A DNA stretch of 64,000 bases from positions 1 to 64,000 of the forward strand of contig JAFPEE010000166.1 in assembly GCA_017389705.1 (NCBI GenBank), given 5' to 3'. The DNA is from Prevotella sp. Lineage in GTDB: Bacteria > Bacteroidota > Bacteroidia > Bacteroidales > Bacteroidaceae. Every line of letters starts with the position of its first letter. The stretch's first letter is position 1. Positions 16,398 through 25,184 of this stretch are shown piece after piece. The notes under the pieces are model-generated. The model had not been told where the DNA came from. It did no database searches and was given only the letters and a program-made list of their open reading frames with translations. Both the position numbers and the translations under genes were made by a program.

Positions 16398-17324
16398 ATG
16401 CGAGACCGAAAAAGCATAATAAGGGCAATTGTGAGACGGTCACGTCATTGGTGGCGCTGTTTGGCTAATACAATTTATTCGCTGAGATTTGCAAGGAAAG
16501 ATGTTTTGCTTGTAAATGCTTCGATGGACTGGCATAAAGACAAAGTGGTTCATCGCAATTTCGGGGATGATCTCAACTATTACATATTAAAGGAACTCAC
16601 TGGTAAGCGTATCTTCAATTATTCCCAAATATGGAATGTCAGAAGATTCCCCAAGTATATGTGCATTGGGTCTATTTTGAACTTGTATTTTATGAGTCAG
16701 AAAAATAATATAGTTTGGGGAAGTGGAGCTAGGGATGCAGGTTTACCAATGAATGGTTTACCGAAGAAGATTTGTGCTGTACGAGGGAAATTGACGAGAG
16801 CGTTTTTACAAAAACAAGGAATAGATTGTCCTGAAGTATATGGCGACCCAGCGTTGTTACTTCCCTTTTTGTATCGGCCCGTCAGAAAGAAGAAGCACAA
16901 ACTTGGACTCATACTTCATTTTAGGGATCAAGGGAATGAGCTGATTCGTCGCATGGTTGAGAAGGCTGGGGTGAAAGCAGAAGTCATTGATATAGTAAAT
17001 TATGACCGATGGGAGGGTGTCATAGATAGAATAACCGAATGTGAATGTATTGCATCAAGTTCCTTGCATGGATTGATAATTGCAGATGCCTATAAGATAC
17101 CCAATGTCTGGATTCGGTTTGGAGACGACACATTTGAGGGAGAGTTTAAGTATTTAGACTATTTCTCTGGTGTCGGACGTAAAACAAAAGAACCCCTAAG
17201 GATTACAAATTCAACTACTATTGAGAAAGTGCTTGAACAATGTGTTCATTATACTCCCATAGATTATGATTCATCACCTCTTATCCAATCCTGTCCTTTC
17301 GAAATCACCTATCCTTTTTCGTGA
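16398..17324 (+). CDS. Polysaccharide pyruvyltransferase family protein, 308 aa
   Basis: NFGDDLNYYILKELTGK near residue 55, CAVRGKLTRAFLQKQGID with VYGDPALLLPFL in the middle, and IASSSLHGLIIADAYKIPNVW toward the end are the family's ordered landmarks. The DxGDP and SSxHG elements are well preserved, so it is probably active. The N-terminus is basic. It shows little similarity to the other family member at 14363, so the two were probably acquired separately. Confidence 0.82.
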   Translation: MRDRKSIIRAIVRRSRHWWRCLANTIYSLRFARKDVLLVNASMDWHKDKVVHRNFGDDLNYYILKELTGKRIFNYSQIWNVRRFPKYMCIGSILNLYFMSQKNNIVWGSGARDAGLPMNGLPKKICAVRGKLTRAFLQKQGIDCPEVYGDPALLLPFLYRPVRKKKHKLGLILHFRDQGNELIRRMVEKAGVKAEVIDIVNYDRWEGVIDRITECECIASSSLHGLIIADAYKIPNVWIRFGDDTFEGEFKYLDYFSGVGRKTKEPLRITNSTTIEKVLEQCVHYTPIDYDSSPLIQSCPFEITYPFS

Positions 17325-17352
17325 TGTTCTCAATCCTATATAAATACAAGTT

Positions 17353-18498
17353 ATGGAAATCGGTAGAAAACACCATCTTTTGATAGATTGCTCATACATT
17401 AAGGAAATACCTTCATCTCCCGACAGTCTGCATATCTATGCAGGTCGGTTGTTTCAGGGGTTGCGCTTAAGCATGCTCTTTGATGTAACAGCCCTTGTCT
17501 GTAAAGGGATGGAAAACTACATTGATTGTCTCGCGGGCTATTGTGTTGATAAAATTGTTGTTGATTTAAAAGATACGGTGACGCATAGTATTGCTTTAGA
17601 CCGGCTTTTAGCACTTATACCATTTGAGCAAGAGCTACGGGCAAGAAACGTTGATGTGGTCATCACCCCATGTCATGTAGTAGGCCGCTATTTCTTTCCG
17701 AAACGGTATCGTCATTATTCTGTCGTACATGATCTGATTTACCTTCAGAGAAGAAAAGAGAACACACCAAAGTGGAAATATGCCTGTGTCAGTTTGTGGA
17801 GAAAGATACTTTTCAGGAGGGTGCGTTTTATTTCTATTTCAGAAGAAACGCGTAGAGCACTGCTAAAGTGTACGAAAAGGGATTCGGCTGTATTATATAA
17901 CAGTATTCCGTTTGACTTTCAACAACAAGAAAAGCCAGTCGAATCAGTTTGTGGACGAAAGTACATTCTCGATGTGAACAGGTTCGAACTGTATAAGAAT
18001 GCGGAAACACTCATCAGAGCGTTGTACGAATTAAAGGACCAGATTCCTCATATATTGTATTTGAAAGGATATGACTCTCGTTATTCAGATATTGAATATT
18101 TGCAAAGTGTTGTGTCCAAACTGAAAATGGAGCATCGTGTGGTCTTTGATACTTCAAACCGATCTGAGGGAGAGATGCGTTGGCTGTACACCCATGCTGA
18201 TTTGTTTGTCACTCCGTCTCTTAAGGAAGGATTCGGCTGGACACCTATAGAAGCGGCTGTACTGAAGACACCGGTCTTGATTTCCAATATTGATGTGTTG
18301 AAGGAGGTGACTTGTGGGAAGATACCCACATTTGACCCGTATTCCGTGGATGATCTGGCCAAGAAGATACTTTCCACCCTGGAAACTCCACCTTCTTTGG
18401 AGGAGCGAGTAGCCTTGTCGGCCTTTTATCAGGAGAAATACTCACTGAAGAAGCAAATTGACGGTCTGACCGAAATCGTATTGAGTCACATCATGTGA
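17353..18498 (+). CDS. GT4 family glycosyltransferase, 381 aa
   Basis: GT-B fold. The N-terminal domain starts LLIDCSYIKEIP and includes HYSVVHDLIYL. The C-terminal domain has YILDVNRFELYKNAETLI and ends with VTPSLKEGFGWTPIEAAVL, the E-x7-E nucleotide-sugar motif of GT4 enzymes. It is a full-length paralog of the gene at 18945, with a GT8 fragment between them, so this block was tandemly duplicated. Donor unknown, probably a GDP- or UDP-hexose. Confidence 0.84.
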   Translation: MEIGRKHHLLIDCSYIKEIPSSPDSLHIYAGRLFQGLRLSMLFDVTALVCKGMENYIDCLAGYCVDKIVVDLKDTVTHSIALDRLLALIPFEQELRARNVDVVITPCHVVGRYFFPKRYRHYSVVHDLIYLQRRKENTPKWKYACVSLWRKILFRRVRFISISEETRRALLKCTKRDSAVLYNSIPFDFQQQEKPVESVCGRKYILDVNRFELYKNAETLIRALYELKDQIPHILYLKGYDSRYSDIEYLQSVVSKLKMEHRVVFDTSNRSEGEMRWLYTHADLFVTPSLKEGFGWTPIEAAVLKTPVLISNIDVLKEVTCGKIPTFDPYSVDDLAKKILSTLETPPSLEERVALSAFYQEKYSLKKQIDGLTEIVLSHIM

Positions 18499-18522
18499 CA
18501 ATGACTCAAATGGTTTTATCCT

Positions 18523-18960
18523 ATGAATAAGATGGATATTGTAGCTTGTACAGACAAGTGGTTTGTCATGCCGACCGGCGTGATGATGCAGTCGGTATGT
18601 GTGAACAATCCGGAGGTGGACATCGTGTTTCACATTATTGTCGACGATAATGTGACAGAGAAAGGGATGCGTGATTTGGAAGAAACAGTTACGGTATTTG
18701 AAGGAAAGTCTATCACGTTTTATCATGTTGACGTGACGAAATTCCCCTGCTTCCCCAATGTCAAAATGGGGTCGCATGTCACACAGGCTGCTTATTATCG
18801 ACTTATGTTATCAGAGATTTTGCCTAAGGATATTCATAAAGTCTTGTATTTGGATGGTGACGTCATTGTAAGGCATTCCTTGCCGCCATTGTGGAATATA
18901 GCCAAGAAGTCCATTCAATATAGAACCGATAAATTGTTACGAAGGTGTATCAACTACTAA
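18523..18960 (+). pseudogene. GT8 5' half, truncated and run into the next GT4 gene
   Basis: Residues 1-128 follow the GT8 family closely, through the DxD (LYLDGDVIVRHSLPPLWNI). The frame then leaves the family at once (AKKSIQYRTDKLLRRCINY) and stops 16 bases after the start of the following gene. The catalytic C-terminal half is missing, so it should be inactive. The break point after PLWNI suggests recombination with the 5' end of a GT4 gene. Confidence 0.75.
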
Positions 18961-20081
18961 TTGATTGCTCACATTTTTACAGTGGCAAGAATCTGTGCTC
19001 ATTAGATTATTACGCAATCCATCTGATCAAGGGTTTCAGAGAAAGTGGAATCTTTGATGTGAGCGTAATTGTCTGGAAAGGACGGGAATCGTATCTGGAC
19101 CATATGGTTGGTTTCAATGTCCCCAAAATTATCATTGACGAACACAGTCATGTTACACCGTGGCCAATCGTTGACAGGCTTTTGGGACTTGTATCATTTA
19201 AGAAAGAACTCGCAGAGAGAAATATAGACATTATCCTGACTCCATATCATTTTGATTGTAAAATATTCTTTCCGAGGAAGTATCATCAACATGCAGTGGT
19301 TCATGACCTGACTTCTTATCATATATTAAAGGCGAAAATGGGAAAGTTAAAATACTTTTTCTGGCGCGTCTATCGAAGATTATTGATACAAAAGATCCCT
19401 TACTATATATCCATTTCCGAAGAAACGCGTAAGGAACTGAATTATTTTGAAAACAAAGACTCTGTGGTTGTGCATAACAGTCTGATTTTCGACTTTAACA
19501 TAAAGGAGAAGGCTATTGAAGAAGTTTGTGACCGACCTTATATTTTGGACGTAAATTGTTTTAATAAGCATAAGAATGCGGAAACATTGATTCGTGGCTT
19601 TGCCTTAATTGTAGGAAAAATTCCCCATATGTTATATTTGAAAGGAGATAGGAATTACGAAGATCTGTGTGAACACTATAAGGAGTTGGCGGCAAATCTT
19701 CATGTGCAAGACAGGATTATCTTTGACCAGTCCTATAGACCAGTGGAAGAGATGCGTTACCTGTATGCCCATGCAGACTTGTTTGTTTCTCCTTCTTTGA
19801 GGGAAGGCTTTGGGTGGACGCCTATTGAGGCTGCCGTCTTAAAAGTACCTGTCCTTGTCTCAGATATAAATGTCCTAAAAGAAATTACTTGTGGAAAGGT
19901 CCCTACGTTTGACCCTCATTCAACAGAAGACATTGCAGATAAGATATTATCAGCTTTAGAGAACAGACCCTCGGAAAGGAAACTTGGGGAGCTTTCGGCT
20001 TATTTCCTGGAGAGGTATTCAACAGAAAAACAGATTCGTCAGTTTACAGAGATTCTATTAAGGAGAGTCCAGAAAAAATAG
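18945..20081 (+). CDS. GT4 family glycosyltransferase, 378 aa
   Basis: GT-B fold with LLIDCSHFYSGKN at the N-terminus, HAVVHDLTSYH, YILDVNCFNKHKNAETLI and the E-x7-E motif region SLREGFGWTPIEAAVL. Similar throughout to the GT4 gene at 17353. The only in-frame start is a GTG at 18945. The paralog has six further residues before the shared LLIDCS, so the native start was probably lost when the GT8 fragment was joined. Translation may depend on coupling with that fragment. Confidence 0.8.
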   Translation: MYQLLIDCSHFYSGKNLCSLDYYAIHLIKGFRESGIFDVSVIVWKGRESYLDHMVGFNVPKIIIDEHSHVTPWPIVDRLLGLVSFKKELAERNIDIILTPYHFDCKIFFPRKYHQHAVVHDLTSYHILKAKMGKLKYFFWRVYRRLLIQKIPYYISISEETRKELNYFENKDSVVVHNSLIFDFNIKEKAIEEVCDRPYILDVNCFNKHKNAETLIRGFALIVGKIPHMLYLKGDRNYEDLCEHYKELAANLHVQDRIIFDQSYRPVEEMRYLYAHADLFVSPSLREGFGWTPIEAAVLKVPVLVSDINVLKEITCGKVPTFDPHSTEDIADKILSALENRPSERKLGELSAYFLERYSTEKQIRQFTEILLRRVQKK

Positions 20082-20092
20082 AGACACGATAT

Positions 20093-21301
20093 ATGAAGAT
20101 CTTGTTTGTTGTAACTAAATGTAATATTTTCAGGATAAACTCTGGCGGTGCCAATAGAAATAATATGTTTGTCAAGGCATTGTCAGAGATGGGGCATGTT
20201 GATGTAGTATCATTCTATGAAGAAGGTCTGAAATCAAATATCAAGAACTGCGATGTCATTTATTCAGAAATCATCCACGACAAACACCATTATGTGGATT
20301 TTGTAATTTCATGGATTTTTATGTCATTGTCGCCTTCTAATCCCTATTCTTATTATAGAAGAGATAAGAAGAAAGAAGCTGTCATCGACGGCTTTGTAAG
20401 GAGAAACAATTATGATATTATTGTATGCAGATATATTGATTCGGTTATTAAATGCGGTCTTTTAAAATATAAAGACAGGTTAGTGATTGATGTAGATGAG
20501 AACCCGACGAATCGACTAAAGTATCTGGCTGCTCAAGCCAAAATCCGTTTACTTAAATGGAAAAAGATATACGAGTCTAAAAGGATTGGTCTTATGGTAG
20601 AAAAACTATTAGGTGAAGTGCTTTGCTCCTTCCATTCCAATCAGTTAGAGCCACCCTCCCCAAGATCGGTGTTCTTATTAAACACAATAGGCATTACAAA
20701 ATCCATACCAGACGTAACGGATTTCAATTCTAATCGTATACTATATGTCGGATGTTTGAATTTCTTTCCAAGCAAACATGGTATCTGTTATTTTGTTGAG
20801 AATATTTTTCCTTTGATAAGGGCTCAAGTTCAGGATGCTGAGTTATGTGTTGTTGGAGAAGGAAACCCAGAACTCATAACATGGTTGAATGAAAAAGAGG
20901 GTGTAAAGGCTTTAGGAAGGGTGGAAGACTTGACCGTTGAGTATCAGAAGACAAATGTTGTTGTCATACCAATCTATCATGGCTCTGGTACAAGCGTGAA
21001 ATTCGTAGAAGCACTTTTTATGAATCGCCCCATTGTATCAACTCCTGTCGGTGTAAGAGGATTTGAAGGAATCTGTAATGATGGCGTACATTATATGCTG
21101 GCAGAAAATGATGAAGCATTCGCTGCTAAAACGATTGAGTTATTGTCATCAGCAGAAAAATCAAGGCAAATGGCCCATGATGCATATAGGGTTGCTGCCC
21201 AAAATTTTGCGCAAGAGAAATTTTTTGAAATCGTGAGAAGAGAAATACAATCTCGTAGCTCAAGTCTTGCCTTAGCGACACATTCTGTAAATGTGGAATA
21301 G
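20093..21301 (+). CDS. GT4 family glycosyltransferase (glycosyltransferase group 1), 402 aa
   Basis: The N-terminus MKILFVVTKCNIFRINSGGA contains the acceptor-domain glycine loop. The C-terminal domain has ILYVGCLNFFPSKHGI and VVIPIYHGSGTSVKFVEAL, where the GSGTxxK and following Glu bind the nucleotide sugar, then NRPIVSTPVGVRGF. This form is typical of capsular GT4 enzymes. It is distinct from the two GT4 paralogs upstream. It is followed by Rpn copy 3. Confidence 0.83.
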   Translation: MKILFVVTKCNIFRINSGGANRNNMFVKALSEMGHVDVVSFYEEGLKSNIKNCDVIYSEIIHDKHHYVDFVISWIFMSLSPSNPYSYYRRDKKKEAVIDGFVRRNNYDIIVCRYIDSVIKCGLLKYKDRLVIDVDENPTNRLKYLAAQAKIRLLKWKKIYESKRIGLMVEKLLGEVLCSFHSNQLEPPSPRSVFLLNTIGITKSIPDVTDFNSNRILYVGCLNFFPSKHGICYFVENIFPLIRAQVQDAELCVVGEGNPELITWLNEKEGVKALGRVEDLTVEYQKTNVVVIPIYHGSGTSVKFVEALFMNRPIVSTPVGVRGFEGICNDGVHYMLAENDEAFAAKTIELLSSAEKSRQMAHDAYRVAAQNFAQEKFFEIVRREIQSRSSSLALATHSVNVE

Positions 21302-21400
21302 GCAGACTATTCTCAAAGATATGAAAACATAAATAGCATAAATCGGAGGGAATAATCGAAAAAAATCTTTCATTTGTTTGGAGTGAGTCAGCTTTTTTTG

Positions 21401-21408
21401 TAATTTTG
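21401..21408 (+). promoter_or_regulatory. Promoter of Rpn copy 3
   Basis: TAATTTTG is the -7 box with TTTG at 21377-21380 spaced 20 bases. The leader from about 21343 (GGAGGGAATAATCG) is shared with the other Rpn copies. Confidence 0.7.
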
Positions 21409-21437
21409 CCGTCGGAAAGTGCATAAAGGAAGAAAGT

Positions 21438-22487
21438 ATGAAGATAGCCAACCCAATATACGATATTGTATTCAAGTATTTGATGGAGGACGAGCGTATC
21501 GCCCGTACCATTCTCTCCGCCCTCTTGAAGGTGGACGTGGTAGCCGTGGAGGTTCGTCCCCATGAGTATAGCGATGACAACCGCGACACGTTGTCGGTGT
21601 TCCGTATAGACTTCGGTGCGACTATCCGCGATGGCAGTGGGAAAGAGAAGCTTATTCTCATTGAGTTACAGAAGACGTGGCTTGAGACGGAGACGCTACG
21701 GTTCCGTCAATACCTTGGTGTACACTATTCCAATCCAAAGAACATGCAGAATGACGGCAATGCCCTGCCGATGGTGGCTGTGTATCTGCTCGGCCATAAA
21801 GTAGGCAATATTGAAGAGCCGGTGCTTTATGTGAACCACCAGTCGCTTGACTACGACGGCAACGTAGTGACAGTCGGCCTTCCAGATCCTTTTGTTGACA
21901 GTCTGACCCACAACAGCATTATCGTGCAGATTCCCCGCCTGCACGGACATATCAACAATCGTCTGGACATGGTGTTGAGCATTTTCGACCAGACGCGCAA
22001 GGACGAGGAGGACGGGCGTCTGCTAAGTATTGACGACCGTGCCTATAAAGGTGATGCCGACATGGAGCGTATTCTTCACCGACTGACAATGGCAGCAGCC
22101 GATACTGATATGCGACATCGGATGAATGTGGAGGATGAGTATTTCAGTGCTATTGAGAAGCGCGACACAGAGATTCTTGTACGTGAGCATAAGATAGCCG
22201 AACAAAAAACTCAGCTTGCCGAGCAGAAGTCTCAGCTTGCCGAGCAGAAGTCTCAGCTTGCCGAACAGAAGTCTCAGCTTGCCGAGCAGAAGTCTCAGCT
22301 TGCCGAGCAGAAGTCTCAGCTTGCTGAACAGAAGTCTCAGCTTGTCGAGCAGAAGTCTCAGCTTGCCGAGCAGGAGGATATGCTGCGAAATATGATTAAA
22401 CTTCTGCTTGATGCTGGCAAGTCTATCAGTGAAATTGCCAAGAGTTTAGACAAGGACCCTGAAGTAGTGAAGCGACTTTCAATTTAG
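21438..22487 (+). CDS. Rpn-family (PD-(D/E)XK) recombination-promoting nuclease, 349 aa, with coiled-coil repeat
   Basis: This is the only copy here with a complete nuclease core: Asp58 in FRIDFGATI and Glu76 with Gln78/Lys79 in LILIELQKTW, followed by ETETLRFRQYLGVHY. The family (TIGR01784, PF12784 type) includes E. coli RpnA-E, which cleave DNA and promote recombination. After residue 250 come eight 7-residue repeats of the AEQKSQL type, predicted to form a long coiled coil, then a short helix-turn-helix-like tail (ISEIAKSLDKDPEVVKRL). It has its own promoter. Its presence inside a glycosyltransferase array suggests a role in local rearrangement, which is inference. Confidence 0.85.
   Translation: MKIANPIYDIVFKYLMEDERIARTILSALLKVDVVAVEVRPHEYSDDNRDTLSVFRIDFGATIRDGSGKEKLILIELQKTWLETETLRFRQYLGVHYSNPKNMQNDGNALPMVAVYLLGHKVGNIEEPVLYVNHQSLDYDGNVVTVGLPDPFVDSLTHNSIIVQIPRLHGHINNRLDMVLSIFDQTRKDEEDGRLLSIDDRAYKGDADMERILHRLTMAAADTDMRHRMNVEDEYFSAIEKRDTEILVREHKIAEQKTQLAEQKSQLAEQKSQLAEQKSQLAEQKSQLAEQKSQLAEQKSQLVEQKSQLAEQEDMLRNMIKLLLDAGKSISEIAKSLDKDPEVVKRLSI
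22197..22364 (+). repeat. 21-bp coding minisatellite, eight units
   Basis: Eight tandem 21-base units encode AEQKTQL, six AEQKSQL and one VEQKSQL. Units differ only at a few positions, so copy number is likely to change by slippage without breaking the frame. A ninth, diverged unit (AEQEDML) follows. Confidence 0.9.
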
Positions 22488-22613
22488 GAATTTGTCAGGA
22501 CAAGGCTCTCCTGAGCCTGTAAAATGCTAGATGAGAGGGGCTTTGCTGGCCTCAATTACTTCATCCCTGTTTTTCCAATAGTCGTAATTCGGCCATGCGA
22601 TAATTTCAAGGAT

Positions 22614-23600
22614 ATGAGAACAAAATTAGTTTATGTCATCACATCATCATTGGATGATGTTTATTGGGAAGAGGGCTGGGTGTCGGCTTGGTCTGCAAGA
22701 TACCATAACCCGGAAGCACATATCGTTTTGGTATGTGACAAAGATACATTGGATACAGCAGAGGGTTCATATCGTGCCAAAAGCCTGGAACTTTTTGATG
22801 AAAAGATAACGGTTGATTTTAATCCTGAGATAGGAAATAAACAACGTTCAAGATGGATAAAGACCAATTTACGCGAATATGTGAAAGGTGACTTTCTGTT
22901 TATTGATACAGATACTGTGATTACGGACAAGTTGGACGAGATTGACGATTGGGATATCGACTTAGGAATGGTTAATGATGAATACCGTTTACAATCCCAA
23001 AAAGATTATAATGTTCATTTGTATGAAATGGCTTATGGTCAAACCATCTCTCTTGATGTGCCATATTTTAATAGTGGTGTCATCTTCGCAAAAGATACCA
23101 AGAAAGTCTATACGTTTTATCAGAGATGGCATAAAAATTGGCGTGAATTGGGGAATGTTGTTGACTATACCGATCAAACTCCATTGACAAGAACCAATAT
23201 GGAATTAGGTAATCCTATCTCTAAGATATCTGGTATCTATAATAGTCAGATTTCATTTTCCATCAAATACCTGCATTTGGCAAAGATTATGCATTTTATT
23301 CATAATTGGTGGAATGATGAATATCCTGTATCACCATTTTTGGGAAAGACAATTTATCAAATGATCAAGGATAGGCAGGGAATGGGCGAAGATATACAGA
23401 ATTTGGTGATTAATTGTAAAAGTAGTTTTGACGTTAAATCTGTTCCTTTATTTGGAGATGTGATACCGTTCCTAAGTTCTACAACCATAAGATTTGTCTT
23501 GTTGCCCCTATTTCTTAAAAAGAGAAAACTATATTATCGCGTAGATAAGTTTGTCCATTTTCTCTGCCGGATTCTATATCGGCTCCATATCAGACTATAA
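22614..23600 (+). CDS. Putative nucleotide-diphospho-sugar transferase, 328 aa
   Basis: The start at 22614 (MRTKLVYVITSSLDD) matches that of the paralog at 25185. GDFLFIDTDTVITDKLDEI carries a DTD metal site near residue 100, and DVPYFNSGVIFAKDTKKV corresponds to the GT8-like FNAGV element, so this is a GT-A enzyme of the GT8/PF03407-like group. Its first 115 residues and last 20 (FVHFLCRILYRLHIRL) are almost identical to those of the 25185 gene, while the middle differs. Confidence 0.72.
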   Translation: MRTKLVYVITSSLDDVYWEEGWVSAWSARYHNPEAHIVLVCDKDTLDTAEGSYRAKSLELFDEKITVDFNPEIGNKQRSRWIKTNLREYVKGDFLFIDTDTVITDKLDEIDDWDIDLGMVNDEYRLQSQKDYNVHLYEMAYGQTISLDVPYFNSGVIFAKDTKKVYTFYQRWHKNWRELGNVVDYTDQTPLTRTNMELGNPISKISGIYNSQISFSIKYLHLAKIMHFIHNWWNDEYPVSPFLGKTIYQMIKDRQGMGEDIQNLVINCKSSFDVKSVPLFGDVIPFLSSTTIRFVLLPLFLKKRKLYYRVDKFVHFLCRILYRLHIRL

Positions 23601-23614
23601 TCGAAGAAACTTAA

Positions 23615-24583
23615 ATGGAAATAATGGATATTGTAGTTTGTACAGACAAGTGGTTCGTCATGCCAACGGGTGTGATGATGTATTCTGTTTGTGTGAATAA
23701 CCCGGATGTGGACATCGTGTTTCACATTATTGTCGACGATACCGTGAGTGCCGGAGACCGTCATGATTTGGAAGAAGTCGTTTCGTCGTTTGACGGGAAA
23801 ACGGTCATGTTTTATGCAGCCAATAAAGAGATGTTGAATCGCTTGTTCCCAGCGGGCCAGTATAGATATGATATCACAAAGACGACCTATTATCGTCTTT
23901 ATATCGCTGAGCTTCTTCCCAAGAACATAGAGAAGGTGTTGTATCTGGACGGTGACGTGATTGTCAGACATTCGCTTTTGCCACTTTGGAAAATGAATAT
24001 AGAGCAATATGCCATTGTTGGGGCTTATGATGGTTTAAGTGGGCATTTAGAATTTTATGATCGACTGAAGTATCCTGCTCACTTGGGTTATGTCAACGCA
24101 GGAGTGCTTCTTATTAATTTGCATTATTGGCGAGAGCATGATGTTTTGAAGCTTTTTGGGGAGTATATGAATGAACATTCTGAAGACATCAAATTGCATG
24201 ACCAGGATGTATTGAATGTAGTGTTTTGTGATAAGAAGCTATTTTTCCCATTGAAATACAATCTACAGCATCCTTTTCTTTGGGAAAATTGCAATGAATA
24301 TGACTACCGAAAATTGGAGGCAGAAGTTTTAGAGGCACGAAAAGATCCGGTAATAGTCCATTATACTAGTTCGTTTAAGCCTTGGAAAAAGTATCAGAGA
24401 CGTCCTCATCCTTTTCGGAGTACGTTCAACAAATATCAGAATCAGACAAAATGGAAAGGTGTAAAAACGGACAATCGCTCGCTTAAAATGCGTTTAGTCA
24501 ATTTTATTGCAGATACCCTGCGAATGTTGAAATTGAAATCTCCGTGGGAATATGCGTATATTGATATTTCTCCCCTGGATTAA
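23615..24583 (+). CDS. GT8 family glycosyltransferase, 322 aa
   Basis: Full-length GT8. MDIVVCTDKWFVMPTGV starts the fold (an ATG three codons downstream at 23624 is an alternative), LYLDGDVIV carries the DxD, LGYVNAGVLLINLHYW and HYTSSFKPWKKYQ follow, and the tail STFNKYQNQTKWKGV is shared with other copies. The middle (LEFYDRLKYP, YNLQHPFLWENC) is closest to the 13342 gene while the first 40 codons resemble 15411, so it is a mosaic. Confidence 0.84.
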   Translation: MEIMDIVVCTDKWFVMPTGVMMYSVCVNNPDVDIVFHIIVDDTVSAGDRHDLEEVVSSFDGKTVMFYAANKEMLNRLFPAGQYRYDITKTTYYRLYIAELLPKNIEKVLYLDGDVIVRHSLLPLWKMNIEQYAIVGAYDGLSGHLEFYDRLKYPAHLGYVNAGVLLINLHYWREHDVLKLFGEYMNEHSEDIKLHDQDVLNVVFCDKKLFFPLKYNLQHPFLWENCNEYDYRKLEAEVLEARKDPVIVHYTSSFKPWKKYQRRPHPFRSTFNKYQNQTKWKGVKTDNRSLKMRLVNFIADTLRMLKLKSPWEYAYIDISPLD

Positions 24584-24621
24584 TTTTTTGATGATTTTGG
24601 TTTGCTGTTCACTAAACGTTT

Positions 24622-25147
24622 ATGAAAAAAACCGCAATTAGTGTAATTATTCCTGTATATAATCAGGAGAAGTATGTTGGGAAGTGTATCCGTTCGGTAC
24701 TCGGACAATCTTTTCAGGACTTTGAGGTCATCATTGTCAATGATGGCTCTACGGACAAGAGTCTGTTTCTATGACACAAAGAAAGAGCTGCCTCTAAAGT
24801 GGAACTTCCAGACAATGTTCTTATGGAAAGACGAATTTCGCGGTCTGAGCTATAAATATCATGCAGAGGTAGAGGACGCCTGTCTAAATCCCGGAATAGT
24901 CCATTATACAGCAGACAAACCATGGTATAAGAATAGTCCAAACCCGATGAAGGCGGTATTTTATAAATATCAGGATTTGACGATTTGGAAAGGCCAGAAT
25001 AAAGTTCGACGTCCTGATGGCTTGAAAAAGAGATTGGTTCATACGTTGGTTTGTTTGAAGCGAAGGAAAATATCGTTCTATAGAAGTAACTATGATGAGC
25101 GTTTGTTTGGTATTGTAGAAGCAAATTACAATTTGGAGTATTTTTAG
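24622..25147 (+). pseudogene. Fusion of a GT2 5' fragment and a GT8 3' fragment
   Basis: An ATG at 24622 opens a GT2 start ([20 protein letters not shown], then [12 protein letters not shown]) that stops at 24772-24774. In another frame, beginning at about 24762, the sequence is the last 125 residues of a GT8 gene (LPLKWNFQTMFLWKDEF, then HYTADKPWYK and VFYKYQDLTIWKGQ). Neither half has its complement. The junction falls within the GT2 DGSTDKS codons. A translated product of either half would be inactive. Confidence 0.75.
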
Positions 25148-25184
25148 AGGATTGTTGACGGGCTTTGAGGTGTCTTTCAAAGAA

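Noticed and set aside
22197..22364. CRISPR-like array
   Set aside because: Units are contiguous with no spacers and are translated as heptads; no cas genes are present.
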